Part shown: positions 11,249 to 19,014 of the stretch, piece after piece
Layout: each line of letters starts with the position of its first letter
How positions within the stretch are numbered: position 1 is the stretch's first letter
Assembly: GCF_003992665.1 (NCBI RefSeq)
Contig: NZ_RZMX01000016.1
Coordinates: 2,501-47,967, forward strand
Source of the DNA: Pelagibacterium montanilacus
GTDB lineage: Bacteria; Pseudomonadota; Alphaproteobacteria; Rhizobiales; Devosiaceae
Direction: 5' to 3'
Length of the DNA: 45,467 bases
Notes under the pieces: model-generated
Seen by the model: only the letters and a program-made list of their open reading frames with translations
Database searches by the model: none
What the model was told of the DNA's origin: nothing
Position numbers and translations under genes: made by a program

Positions 11249-11692
11249 CTAGATCAACCAACCCTTGGGCATGCGTGCCTGGAGGAAGACTTCGAAAAAG
11301 ACGTACATGAGCGGCAGAGCCACGAGCGCGGTGAGCACGATCGACCTGATGTTGCGCACCCCGACCGCAAGCGAGAATACGACCAGATAGATCAGCGTCG
11401 AGGTGTAGTAGCCGAGGTGGAAGATGATCAGGATGTAGAGCACGGTGGCGATGGTCGCGACGATCGGGATCACCGCCTCGGCCGAGATGCGCGGCTCAAA
11501 CGGTCTCTGGAACACTTCCGGAGAGATGAAGGTGCGCACGATCATGAGAACCGAGACCACCAGCATGGCGCCGCAGGCAAAGACCGGGAACAGGTGCCCC
11601 CCTGCCGGGAATCCCCAGGCAAGGCTCATCATGTAGAGCGCGAAGGCCGCACCAAGAAGCGCGGCAATGCGTTCGCCCCAGATAGAAACCAT
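11249..11692 (-). CDS. tctB: TTT transporter small permease, TctB-1
   Basis: A 147-residue membrane protein with four predicted helices (GERIAALLGAAFALYMMS, LFPVFACGAMLVVSVLMI, VIPIVATIATVLYILIIF, SIVLTALVALPLMYVFFE), typical of TctB. It works with TctA-1 and the periplasmic binding protein TctC-1. The ATG at 11692 carries an AGAGAGG ribosome site; the longer frame upstream lacks one and would add 36 non-hydrophobic residues. It is placed between tctC-1 and tctA-1, the usual C-B-A order. Confidence 0.88.
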   Translation of the reverse strand: MVSIWGERIAALLGAAFALYMMSLAWGFPAGGHLFPVFACGAMLVVSVLMIVRTFISPEVFQRPFEPRISAEAVIPIVATIATVLYILIIFHLGYYTSTLIYLVVFSLAVGVRNIRSIVLTALVALPLMYVFFEVFLQARMPKGWLI

Positions 11693-11760
11693 GTCAGACC
11701 TCTCTGCGAAATCGGGACGGGCCACCCCAGGGGCCTGTCCGTATGATGCACGGGGAGTTC

Positions 11761-11790
11761 CGGCCTGCCCCCGGGGTGGAGGGCAGGCCG
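11761..11790 (-). terminator. intercistronic hairpin 2 (tctC-1/tctB-1)
   Basis: A perfect 10-bp inverted repeat CGGCCTGCCC / GGGCAGGCCG with a 10-nt loop, about 70 bp before tctB-1. No T-tract follows on the minus strand. Together with the hairpin at 11886-11924 it probably limits read-through or protects the tctC-1 message end. Confidence 0.6.
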
Positions 11791-11801
11791 GGTCGAGCAT
11801 T

Positions 11802-11880
11802 TTCTGTTCCGAGGGGGCGGAACAGGCGCTCCAAGTTCGTCATCTGCCCAGGCGGGTGGACCCTGGTGTCCTTGTCAGCT
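11802..11880 (+). repeat. degenerate bipartite palindromic repeat, copy R7
   Basis: TTCTGTTCCG ... CGGAACAGG followed by CGCTCCAAGTTCGTCATCTG resembles half A of R1, and CGGGTGGACC ... GGTGTCCTTGTC resembles half B. It is clearly diverged, and lies between tctC-1 and tctB-1 flanked by two hairpins. Confidence 0.55.
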
Positions 11881-11885
11881 CCTGA

Positions 11886-11924
11886 GGCGCCCGGCCGACG
11901 TCTCGCGACGTCCTGCCGGGCGCC
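11886..11924 (-). terminator. intercistronic hairpin 1 after tctC-1
   Basis: The outer arms GGCGCCCGGC (11886-11895) and GCCGGGCGCC (11915-11924) pair perfectly, and an inner GACGT/ACGTC stem extends them. It begins 16 bp after the tctC-1 stop. A stable structure here would favour accumulation of binding-protein mRNA over the permease mRNA, as in other binding-protein-dependent operons (inference). Confidence 0.7.
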
Positions 11925-11939
11925 CTGGGGAGGAGACGA

Positions 11940-12926
11940 TCAGGCCTCGGCTTCCCAGAACTCGACCGATTCCACATATTCGCGGGTGTCCTGGATCAGC
12001 GCGTTCATCTCGTCGCCCACAAGGAACATGAGGTTGTTGTTCATGGCCTCTTCCTGGGCGATGTATTCGGGGTCGTTGAGGACCCGCTCGATAGCCTCGA
12101 GATAGACAGCACGCTTTTCCTCGGCGAGGCCATTGGCGACCACGAAGGACCGGCCGGCGAACGAGACGTTCTCTTCACCCGTCACTTCCGCGAACGTCTC
12201 GACCTCCGGGATCAGTTCGTAGCGGTCGGGATGCAGCACGGTGAGCCAGCGCATTTCCCCGCTCTCTACGAATGAGGTCATGTAGCCGACATTGGCCGCG
12301 ATGACGTCCGAGACGCCGCCGAGCAGTTCCTGGATCTTCTGGCTGTCGCCGTTCGAGAAGATCGTTCGCACATCGAACCCGTCGATGAACTTTTCGGCGA
12401 AGGCGACGCCCATGTGGTCGTCCGAGCCCACCGCGGTCGATGAGATGACGATATCGCCGGGATTGGCCTGCACGTATTCGATGAACGAGGCGAAATCGGT
12501 GAACCGGTCCTCATCGGCACGCACGCACCATACGCAGGGGTCAAGCGAGTGCCAGGCCAGCAGGTTGAACGAATCGATGGTCTCGGGCCGCTGCATGCGC
12601 GGATCGAGATAGGAAAAGACGTGGGGGAAGTTCATGGTCCCCAGCATGTGGTCGTGCTGTTCGGCATCCCACTGCGCGGTCTGCTGCCAGGCCACCCAGC
12701 CGCCGCCGCCGGCGATGTTGACCACGTTGACAGGTACGCCTAGCTCATTGGCCAGGAACGGGGCCATCAGCCGGAACGAGCGGTCGGCGCCGCCGCCCGG
12801 ATCGAAGGGTACGATGAGCTGAACGGGGCCTGAGGGAAAGCTTTCCTGGGCCTTGATAATCGATGGGGTAAAGAGCGTGGCAGAGCCGGCAGCCGCCGAC
12901 AGGTTCAGAAATGTCCGACGTTTCAT
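11940..12926 (-). CDS. tctC: TTT periplasmic solute-binding protein, TctC-1 (Bug family)
   Basis: A 328-residue exported binding protein. The N-terminus MKRRTFLNLSAAAGSA looks like a Tat-type or Sec signal with cleavage after IIKA (about residue 25). The mature part has the Bug-family start FPSGPVQLIVPFDPGGGADR, in which the PGGGAD loop binds the ligand carboxylate, and then GGGGWVAWQQTA. It feeds TctA-1/TctB-1. The ATG at 12926 has an excellent GAGGAGG site, so the in-frame start 18 bp upstream is not needed. The promoter region upstream contains the shared ATGTTCG-type motif. Confidence 0.92.
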   Translation of the reverse strand: MKRRTFLNLSAAAGSATLFTPSIIKAQESFPSGPVQLIVPFDPGGGADRSFRLMAPFLANELGVPVNVVNIAGGGGWVAWQQTAQWDAEQHDHMLGTMNFPHVFSYLDPRMQRPETIDSFNLLAWHSLDPCVWCVRADEDRFTDFASFIEYVQANPGDIVISSTAVGSDDHMGVAFAEKFIDGFDVRTIFSNGDSQKIQELLGGVSDVIAANVGYMTSFVESGEMRWLTVLHPDRYELIPEVETFAEVTGEENVSFAGRSFVVANGLAEEKRAVYLEAIERVLNDPEYIAQEEAMNNNLMFLVGDEMNALIQDTREYVESVEFWEAEA

Positions 12927-13309
12927 GATTCCCTTCCTCCTCAAGGGTAGACGGCGCCCTTAGCGGCGCGTGTCTGCGCCCATCGGTCTCCTCCCGATGT
13001 GCAAATGGATGCCTTGGGTGCCATGGGCTCCCGGCAGGCGATTATCGTCCGATAAACGATATAAGTTGTCAATGTTCGATCAAAGAAAAATGTTCGTACA
13101 TCGAGAAGGCGTGGTACACTTGTCGTGCTCGTGCTAAATCTTTGGTCGAACGTGGTCCGGTTGGTCTCGGCGCGGGGGCAGGTGCGCGCCACCTGCGAAC
13201 ATTCCCGAAATGATTGATCGCTCCGGGCCGGTACGTTATAAGGTTACGCATTGCGCGGATGGCGAGGCTGCCGCCGGCCGCAAGACTTGAAGAAAGACGG
13301 GAGCAGACG
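12927..13309. promoter_or_regulatory. divergent control region tctC-1 / GntR regulator
   Basis: A 383-bp gene-free region. It holds the perfect inverted repeat TTATCG-TC-CGATAA (13042-13055), a minus-strand TTGACA (13067-13072) and three copies of an ATGTTCG-type half-site: ATGTTCGA (13072-13079), the near-palindrome ATGTTCGTACAT (13090-13101) and CGAACATT (13196-13203). The motif recurs as a perfect palindrome before the second TTT operon. The minus-strand -10 element is not clear. The expected binder is the adjacent GntR/FCD protein (inference). Confidence 0.6.
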
Positions 13310-14050
13310 GTGTCCACCCTTTTCACGGCGCCTGCGCGTGATGATGAAAGCAAGACGCTCAGCGTGGAGGTGTATACGCGCCTGCGCAGCGATCTGATCG
13401 CGGGACGGCTCAATCCGGGCCGGCGGCTGCCCATGCGCCAGCTCAGCGCCCATTACGGGGTAGGCGTCGCGCCGCTGCGCGAGGCGCTCTCGCGGCTGAC
13501 CTCCGAGCGGCTGGTTTCGTTCGAGGAGAACCGGGGGTATATCGTGGCGCCGGTATCACTCGATGATCTGAACGATCTGTGCCGGCTGCGGACCGATCTG
13601 AGCTGCAAGGCGCTGCGGCTCTCGATCGAGAAGGGTGACGAATACTGGGAATCGGAGGTCCTCGCCGCGGTCCACAGGCTCGAGCGGGCGCAACTGCCCG
13701 CATCGCTGGACGATCAGGAGACGATCGACGACTGGGAACGGCGCCATTCGCACTTCCACCGCAGTCTCCTGGCGGCGTGCGGCTCGCCCTGGCTCATGCA
13801 TTTTTGCGACATGCTCTCGGACCAGTTCCAGCGCTACCGGCGGGTGATCATCGTCGAGATTTCCGCCTCCCAGAGCCTCGTGGCCATGGTGCGCGAGCAG
13901 CACCGGACCGTCGCCGAGGCGACGATCGAGCGCGATGCGGACCGGGCGAGCGAAATCCTTGCGCGCCACTTCCAGGGAAGCGTGGAGATCGTGCGCGAGA
14001 ACATGGGTGCGTTCGGCCAGTTCGAGTCCGGAAAGCGCCGTCGGGGCTGA
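13310..14050 (+). CDS. GntR-family regulator, FCD (FadR) subfamily
   Basis: A cytoplasmic DNA-binding regulator of 246 residues. A winged helix-turn-helix near residues 16-80 contains VEVYTRLRSDLIAGRLNPG and LSAHYGVGVAPLREALSRL, the GntR signature. An all-helical FCD ligand domain follows (about 90-235) with candidate metal-binding residues DLNDL, HSHFHRSL and EQHRTV. The GTG at 13310 has GGGAG upstream; an ATG at 13259 would add 17 residues. It is divergent from tctC-1 and lies between the two TTT operons, so it is the likely repressor of both, with a transported carboxylate or derivative as inducer (inference). Confidence 0.88.
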   Translation: MSTLFTAPARDDESKTLSVEVYTRLRSDLIAGRLNPGRRLPMRQLSAHYGVGVAPLREALSRLTSERLVSFEENRGYIVAPVSLDDLNDLCRLRTDLSCKALRLSIEKGDEYWESEVLAAVHRLERAQLPASLDDQETIDDWERRHSHFHRSLLAACGSPWLMHFCDMLSDQFQRYRRVIIVEISASQSLVAMVREQHRTVAEATIERDADRASEILARHFQGSVEIVRENMGAFGQFESGKRRRG

Positions 14051-14093
14051 CACCCGCGTAAAATCGCTCGGGGCAGATCAGGGTTCTGGAGGT

Positions 14094-14118
14094 CCTGTTC
14101 CGTTTCAATCAGGACAGG
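14094..14118 (+). repeat. partial palindromic repeat, copy R6 (half A only)
   Basis: CCTGTTCCGTTTCAATCAGG plus ACAGG matches the first hairpin of R1 with three changes. It lies between the convergent GntR gene and YCII-like gene, and the YCII stop codon (14109-14111) is inside it, so it may double as a terminator structure. Confidence 0.6.
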
Positions 14119-14537
14119 TTCTCATCCCCCCCGGCCATCCGGGCCTCGACCTTCTTGTGCTGGTCGTAGCCTTCGCCCTCGGTCGCGAAGTCCTCGAGCG
14201 TATAGAGCTGGCGGATTTCGAAGCGGTCCTGGCCATGGGCAATGGGGCATTTTGCGACCCACGCGATGGCCTCGGCCAATGAGGCGCAATCCCAGATCCA
14301 GTAGCCGGCAATGACTTCCTTGATTTCGGCGAAGGGCCCGTCGGTCACCAGCGGCTTGCCGTCCCTGACCTCGACACGCGCACCTCTGGACGTGGGCATC
14401 AGGCCCGCGCCATCCACGAGGATGCCGGCCTCCACAAGCTCTTCGTTGTAACGGCCCATTTTCAAAAGCAGGCCCTCCTCGGGCTCGACGCCCCGTTCCG
14501 TATCGGGCGAAGCCTTGATCATCACCATGAAGCGCAT
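14109..14537 (-). CDS. YCII / DGPF-domain protein
   Basis: A small 142-residue cytoplasmic protein with the YciI-like ferredoxin-fold start MRFMVMIKASPDTERG and the hallmark DGPFAEIKEVIAGYWIWD (about residues 60-77). Such proteins are often found as PhnB/DGPF-domain proteins near sigma factors; no enzymatic activity is established. The ATG at 14537 has an AGGAG site seven bases upstream; the longer frame upstream overlaps the next promoter and is rejected. It is transcribed alone, opposite the cupin operon. A link to the TTT regulon is possible from position only. Confidence 0.85.
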   Translation of the reverse strand: MRFMVMIKASPDTERGVEPEEGLLLKMGRYNEELVEAGILVDGAGLMPTSRGARVEVRDGKPLVTDGPFAEIKEVIAGYWIWDCASLAEAIAWVAKCPIAHGQDRFEIRQLYTLEDFATEGEGYDQHKKVEARMAGGDENLS

Positions 14538-14694
14538 AGGGTTCTCCTGTGTCTCGGGGCCCGCCAAATGCCGGCCCGCTCTCCAGAAGACGTTAGCACA
14601 CGCCCGGGACAGACAGATTGCCGCCCGAAAATCTGGCCCCGCACCGGCGCGACAGGCGGCGGGTGGGCCCCTTCGATCTTTATTTATCATGTGA

Positions 14695-14760
14695 TTGACA
14701 TCGCAGAAATGTTCGAACATCATTGTGAAGCATGAGCATGCAGCCATGTTCGAATAATGA
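14695..14760 (+). promoter_or_regulatory. promoter/operator of the cupin-tctCBA-2 operon
   Basis: TTGACA (14695-14700) is followed at about 17 bp by CATCAT, a weak -10. The perfect 12-bp palindrome ATGTTCGAACAT (14709-14720) lies between them, where a repressor would block RNA polymerase. A second half-site, ATGTTCGAAT, begins at 14746. The same sequence occurs in the tctC-1/GntR region. Confidence 0.65.
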
Positions 14761-14822
14761 TGCCCGGGTGTATATGGCCGCCGATAGGCGCCTTTCCCAC
14801 GGGCCGCAAGGAGGAGATCGTA

Positions 14823-15293
14823 ATGTCGCAATCGTCACCCGAGGGTGCGGGCCGGACCATGACCGCAGGCGCCGTAAAGGCCGGCGAGGAGGGCTACATC
14901 TTCGCCCTGGCCGACCTCAACAAGCTCGACGCCGGCACGGGCTATTCGACGGCCTTCGGTTCGGTCGTGGAGGGCGAGCGCACCCAGGTCGGTCTTATGA
15001 CCAAGGCGCGCGGCACCGGGGCGCGGCCCCACAAGCACCCCAATGAGCAGTGGAACTACGTGGTCAAGGGCCAACTGCGCGTGCACATCGAAGGCGAGGA
15101 AGACCGCATCGTGGGTCCGGGAACGCTGCTGTTCTTCCCGGCCAACAAGGTGCACGCCACCGTGGCGCTGCCCGACGAGGACGTCGTGTTCTTCGTGGTC
15201 AAGGATCTCTCGCACGGAATCGTTGGCATGGCTGCGGACGGCACCATGTCGGGCCCCTACTACGAAAAGGGTTTCGAGCCGGACGCGAAATAG
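14823..15293 (+). CDS. cupin-domain protein, first gene of the TTT-2 operon
   Basis: A 156-residue single-domain cupin. Motif 1 is GARPHKHPNEQWNYVVKG (two His and a Glu as metal ligands, about residues 64-81) and motif 2 is GPGTLLFFPANKVHATV (the third His). No signal peptide. A strong AAGGAGGAG site fixes the ATG at 14823. It is followed after 73 bp by tctC-2 on the same strand, so it probably acts on the imported substrate, as an isomerase, dioxygenase or decarboxylase. The actual reaction cannot be read from sequence. Confidence 0.86.
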   Translation: MSQSSPEGAGRTMTAGAVKAGEEGYIFALADLNKLDAGTGYSTAFGSVVEGERTQVGLMTKARGTGARPHKHPNEQWNYVVKGQLRVHIEGEEDRIVGPGTLLFFPANKVHATVALPDEDVVFFVVKDLSHGIVGMAADGTMSGPYYEKGFEPDAK

Positions 15294-15366
15294 CGCCGGA
15301 TTCGTCGACGGCCTATGGGCGGCGGGCCGATCTTTTGGCCGTCCACCAAAGGGAGGAAATGATCTC

Positions 15367-16341
15367 ATGATGAAACTTGGAATGGGCCTTGTCTCGGTCG
15401 CGCTGACATCCACGTTCGCACTCTCGGCCGCTACCGCCCAGGACAGTTATCCCAGCGAGCCCATCGAGCTGGTCTGCTCGACCTCGGCGGGGTCCACCGC
15501 TGCCCAGTGGTGCCAGATGATGTCGCAGGTCCTGTCCCAGGATCACGTGCTGGGCGTTCCGGTCAATGTCAGCTATCGCGGCGCGGGTTCGGGCAATGAA
15601 GCTGCGGTCCATGTCGCCCAGCGCGATTCGGACGGCTACACCCTGCTGCACGCCAATGCGAGCTGGAGCGGGTACATGAACCTGCCCACCTTCACACCCG
15701 AAATCTCTGACTTCGAATTCCTCGCACGGGTCGAGAAGTTCATCTATGCGCTCGGCACCCATGTGGATTCCGAGTTCGAGACCTTCGAGGATACGGTCGA
15801 ATACGCCCGTGAGAACCCCGAGACGCTGGCGATCGCCGGCAACAAGATCGGCTCGATCCACCACAAGCATATCCTTTCGGTCTATGGCGCCGCAGGCGTG
15901 GATGTGAACCACATTCCCTATGAGGGTTCGGGCGACGCGGTCCGCGACGTCCTCGGCCAGCACGTGCCGATGGGCCTGGGCTCGATCGGCCAGCTCCAGC
16001 CGCATGTGGAAGCGGGTAACATGCGTCCGCTGGTCGTGCTCAACGAAGAGCGGGTCGAGGCCATGCCCGACGTGCCGACGGCCGCGGAACTGGGCTATGA
16101 ATACGACATCTCGCACCAGTGGCAGGGCATCTTCGTGAAGTCGGGTACGCCCGACGAGGTCAAGGACGTCCTGCGCATCGCGCTCGAGCAGGTGGTCGAG
16201 AGCCCAGAATACGCCGAGTATCTGGAAAACAGTCCCCACGTGGAGGCCAATTTCGAGAGCGATGGCGAGGTTCTGGCAGAGTCCTTCCAGGCCGAACTCG
16301 ACGACTATCGCAGCTTTATGGAAGACAACGGCATCCTTTAA
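15367..16341 (+). CDS. tctC: TTT periplasmic solute-binding protein, TctC-2 (divergent Bug family)
   Basis: A 324-residue exported binding protein with a Sec signal (MMKLGMGLVSVALTSTFA, cleavage after ATA near residue 25). The fold is typical (YPSEPIELV, NVSYRGAGSGNEA, VPTAAELGYEYD). The ligand loop, however, reads STSAGSTAAQWCQ instead of the usual P-G-G-x-x-D-x-x-x-R, so the canonical carboxylate-binding Asp is missing and the ligand probably differs from that of TctC-1. The ATG at 15367 (a second ATG follows directly) has GGGAGG about 10 nt upstream. It is the second gene of the operon. Confidence 0.88.
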   Translation: MMKLGMGLVSVALTSTFALSAATAQDSYPSEPIELVCSTSAGSTAAQWCQMMSQVLSQDHVLGVPVNVSYRGAGSGNEAAVHVAQRDSDGYTLLHANASWSGYMNLPTFTPEISDFEFLARVEKFIYALGTHVDSEFETFEDTVEYARENPETLAIAGNKIGSIHHKHILSVYGAAGVDVNHIPYEGSGDAVRDVLGQHVPMGLGSIGQLQPHVEAGNMRPLVVLNEERVEAMPDVPTAAELGYEYDISHQWQGIFVKSGTPDEVKDVLRIALEQVVESPEYAEYLENSPHVEANFESDGEVLAESFQAELDDYRSFMEDNGIL

Positions 16342-16350
16342 GCCCTTGAG

Positions 16351-16375
16351 GCGTCCCGGTGAGGAGCCGGGACGC
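16351..16375 (+). terminator. intercistronic hairpin 1 after tctC-2
   Basis: A perfect 9-bp stem GCGTCCCGG / CCGGGACGC with a 7-nt loop starts 10 bp after the tctC-2 stop. No T-tract. It sits at the same relative place as the hairpin at 11886 in the first TTT operon. Confidence 0.6.
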
Positions 16376-16494
16376 TCGCAGCTTAAGGATGACGCGCCTT
16401 TCCTGGCTGGAGCCGGCCCTGTGGTCCACGGATCGCAGAGCGGCGATTGCCGGTCATGGTTCTTCGGGAAGGCGTCCTCACTTCCGTATCGTCA

Positions 16495-16528
16495 CCGCGC
16501 GGTTCGTTCTCCCGGACCGCGCGGCTTT
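16495..16528 (+). terminator. intercistronic hairpin 2 before tctB-2
   Basis: A 9-bp perfect stem CCGCGCGGT / ACCGCGCGG with a 12-nt loop, followed by CTTTT, resembles a weak intrinsic terminator. It is 33 bp before tctB-2 and likely attenuates read-through into the permease genes. Confidence 0.6.
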
Positions 16529-16560
16529 TCCGAAAAGGCGCGCGAAGGGGTACCCTTGTC

Positions 16561-17046
16561 ATGATCCGGTTCAGCCGAAAATGGGCCGACCTTGCCACCG
16601 CATCGGCATTGATTGCCGCGGTGGTGTTTTTCTTCATCGAGACGTTCAGCCTGGCGGCGTCACCGATGCGGGGCTATCCGGGGGCCGCGTTCCTGCCGCG
16701 CCTGATCCTGATCTATCTGAGCATCTTTCTGGCCATCCAGTTCGTGACGGTGATGCTCAAGCCCCGGCTCCCGGCCGGCGATCCGGACGGCGAGGTCGAG
16801 TTCGAACTGGTCGACTATCTCGTCACCATCGCGGCGATCACCTGGTTCATCCTGGCTCTGGGAATGGTCGGCTTCGAGCCGGCGGTGTTCGTGATGATCG
16901 CAGCGCTCCTCGTCCGGCGGATCGGCAAACCGGTGCTCTCGATCGCGAGCGCGGCGCTGGCCACGCTGGTGCTTTGGGCGGTGTTCGTGATTGCGCTCAA
17001 CGTCTCGCTGCCAATGGCATTCCTGCCGCGCTTCATATCGTTCTGA
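16561..17046 (+). CDS. tctB: TTT transporter small permease, TctB-2
   Basis: A 161-residue membrane protein with four hydrophobic segments (ATASALIAAVVFFFI, LPRLILIYLSIFLAIQFV, LVTIAAITWFILALGMV, AALATLVLWAVFVIAL) and the GYPGAAFLPRL loop common in TctB. The ATG at 16561 was chosen with AGGGG upstream; the frame extending 38 residues further overlaps the hairpin at 16495 and is less likely. It ends 15 bp before tctA-2. Confidence 0.87.
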   Translation: MIRFSRKWADLATASALIAAVVFFFIETFSLAASPMRGYPGAAFLPRLILIYLSIFLAIQFVTVMLKPRLPAGDPDGEVEFELVDYLVTIAAITWFILALGMVGFEPAVFVMIAALLVRRIGKPVLSIASAALATLVLWAVFVIALNVSLPMAFLPRFISF

Positions 17047-17061
17047 CCGAGCGGAGTCGTC

Positions 17062-18552
17062 ATGACATTGTTACTTGAAAACTTCGGCCCGGCCCTGTTC
17101 ACGGTCTTTGACCCGTTCAACCTCGTGATCATCCTCGCGGGCGTTGTCGTGGGGATCGCGCTCGGCGCGCTTCCCGGGTTCGGCGGCGCCCAGGCGCTGG
17201 CGCTGATGTTCCCCTTCACCTTCGGGATGAGCCCGGAAACCGGGGTGCTCTTCTTTATCGCCATCTATGCCGCGGCCGAATATGGCGGGTCGATCCCCGC
17301 CATCCTGATCCGGACGCCCGGAACCACGGCGGCGGCGATCACGGTGCTGGACGGCTATCCCATGGCCCGGGCCGGCAAGGCGGGCAGGGCGCTCAAGATC
17401 TCGCTCTATTCGGGGGTCTTCGGCTCGCTGTGCTCGAGCTTCATTTTCCTTTTCGCGGCCTCATCGCTCGCCTGGGTGGGGCTGCAGTTCGGGCCCAGCG
17501 AGATGTTCGCGGTGGGCATATTCGGGCTTTCGATCATCGGCAGCTTCTTTGGCACCAGCCCGGTGCGCGGGTTCATTGCCACCGGGATCGGGCTCTTTAT
17601 CGCAACGATCGGCAGTTCGGGCTTTTCGGGCCTGCGCTTCACCTTCGACCAGGCTGCCCTGATGGAAGGCGTGCCGCTGATCGTGGTGATCATCGGGCTG
17701 ATGGCGATGCCCGAGGCGTTCCGGCTGATGATCGCCTCCAAGGAAACCGAGCCCGATCTGAAAAACGCGGCGCTCGACAATGCCGAGGACAACAAGGTGG
17801 GCTGGCGGGACATGCGCCGGCTTCTGCCCACCATGCTGCGCGGCACGGTGATCGGGACGGGGGTGGGCGCCATTCCCGGACCTGGTGCGACCGTCTCCTC
17901 GCTGCTTGCCTACAATGAGGAAAAGCGCTGGTCCAAGCACCCCGAGAAGTTCGGGACCGGGCTCGACGAGGGCGTGTCGGCGCCCGAGACCTCCAACAAC
18001 GCGCTGGTGGCCGGCTCGCTCATTCCTTCGCTCGCGTTGGGCATTCCCGGATCGGGCGCCATCGCCATCCTTCTGGGGCTCCTGATCAGCAAGGGCGTGG
18101 CGCCGGGACCGCTTCTGTTCTCCCAGGGCGGGCCGCTGGTGATGTCGGTGTTCATCGGCCTGATCGTTTCGGCCCTGATGCTTCTGGTCGTGGGCGTGCT
18201 GGGGGTGCGGGTGTTCTCGCTGGTGGCCCTCGTGCCGCGCTATGTGCTGGCGCCCTTCGTTCTGGCGATCCTTCTGATCGGCACCTATTCGTACCAGAAT
18301 TATTCGGCCCACATCATCATGGTGCTGGTGCTGGGCGCTGCGGCGTTCTGGCTCGAGAAGGTGCGGATCCCGGTGATCCCGATCGTGCTGGCGTTCGTGA
18401 TGGGGCCGATCATCGAATCGAACCTCAACCGGGCGCTGGTGGTCAACAATGGCGATCTGGGCTTCGTTCTCAGCCGCCCGATCACCATGACGATCCTGGC
18501 GCTGGCGATCGCGACGGCGGTGTTCGGCTTCATCCGCTCGCGGCAGACGTAA
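17062..18552 (+). CDS. tctA: TTT transporter large permease, TctA-2
   Basis: A 496-residue inner-membrane protein. It carries both TctA signatures: AEYGGSIPAILIRTPGTTAA (about residues 72-91) and GVGAIPGPGATVS (about 270-282), followed by FGTGLDEGVSAPETSNNA and LGIPGSG. About twelve hydrophobic segments. Compared with TctA-1 it keeps the canonical PG-P-G loop. It is the last gene of the cupin-tctCBA-2 operon and is followed by a terminator at 18584. Confidence 0.94.
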   Translation: MTLLLENFGPALFTVFDPFNLVIILAGVVVGIALGALPGFGGAQALALMFPFTFGMSPETGVLFFIAIYAAAEYGGSIPAILIRTPGTTAAAITVLDGYPMARAGKAGRALKISLYSGVFGSLCSSFIFLFAASSLAWVGLQFGPSEMFAVGIFGLSIIGSFFGTSPVRGFIATGIGLFIATIGSSGFSGLRFTFDQAALMEGVPLIVVIIGLMAMPEAFRLMIASKETEPDLKNAALDNAEDNKVGWRDMRRLLPTMLRGTVIGTGVGAIPGPGATVSSLLAYNEEKRWSKHPEKFGTGLDEGVSAPETSNNALVAGSLIPSLALGIPGSGAIAILLGLLISKGVAPGPLLFSQGGPLVMSVFIGLIVSALMLLVVGVLGVRVFSLVALVPRYVLAPFVLAILLIGTYSYQNYSAHIIMVLVLGAAAFWLEKVRIPVIPIVLAFVMGPIIESNLNRALVVNNGDLGFVLSRPITMTILALAIATAVFGFIRSRQT

Positions 18553-18583
18553 GCGCTCGGGCCTCAACGTCGCTGTGCAGCAT

Positions 18584-18614
18584 GGGGGAGCGGGGACACC
18601 GCTTCCCCCTTTTC
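18584..18614 (+). terminator. terminator of the TTT-2 operon
   Basis: A 10-bp stem (18584-18593 with 18599-18608, one G-T pair) and CTTTT tail, 32 bp after the tctA-2 stop. Confidence 0.75.
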
Positions 18615-18715
18615 TCGTTCGGGTTGCAAGGGCGCGGGGCGGCAGGCTACAGGACGCACGAAATCGCCACGAGAGCCATGCAATCGCGGCGCAACAGGAT
18701 TTTTCCGGGAAAAGG

Positions 18716-18797
<82 letters not shown>

Positions 18798-18838
18798 TCA
18801 CCATTCCGGCGGGCTCTTCCGAGCCGTTCGATGTCGCC

Positions 18839-18867
18839 TATATAGGGGTGCAAAGCGGGTTTGCAAA
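18839..18867 (-). promoter_or_regulatory. promoter of tRNA-fMet
   Basis: On the minus strand, TTTGCA (18862-18867) and TATATA (18839-18844) are separated by 17 bp, about 40 bp upstream of the tRNA. The -35 box lies inside a 14-bp perfect palindrome, GGGTTTGCAAACCC (18857-18870). Confidence 0.7.
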
Positions 18868-19014
18868 CCCCTTTCCTCGCGCCTGTGCGACATTTTTTTG
18901 AACGCGACAACCGCTTCCCCGGCCAGCCTGGGGTTTGCAAGCGCGCTGCTGCCGGGCTATCACCCTTCCCGGTCCGCATTGCGCTTCACTATATTCTCAC
19001 CAAAGGACATTTCA

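Noticed and set aside
9561-11252. 563-residue open frame antisense to tctA-1
   Set aside because: Low-complexity charged translation; the opposite strand encodes a clear TctA.
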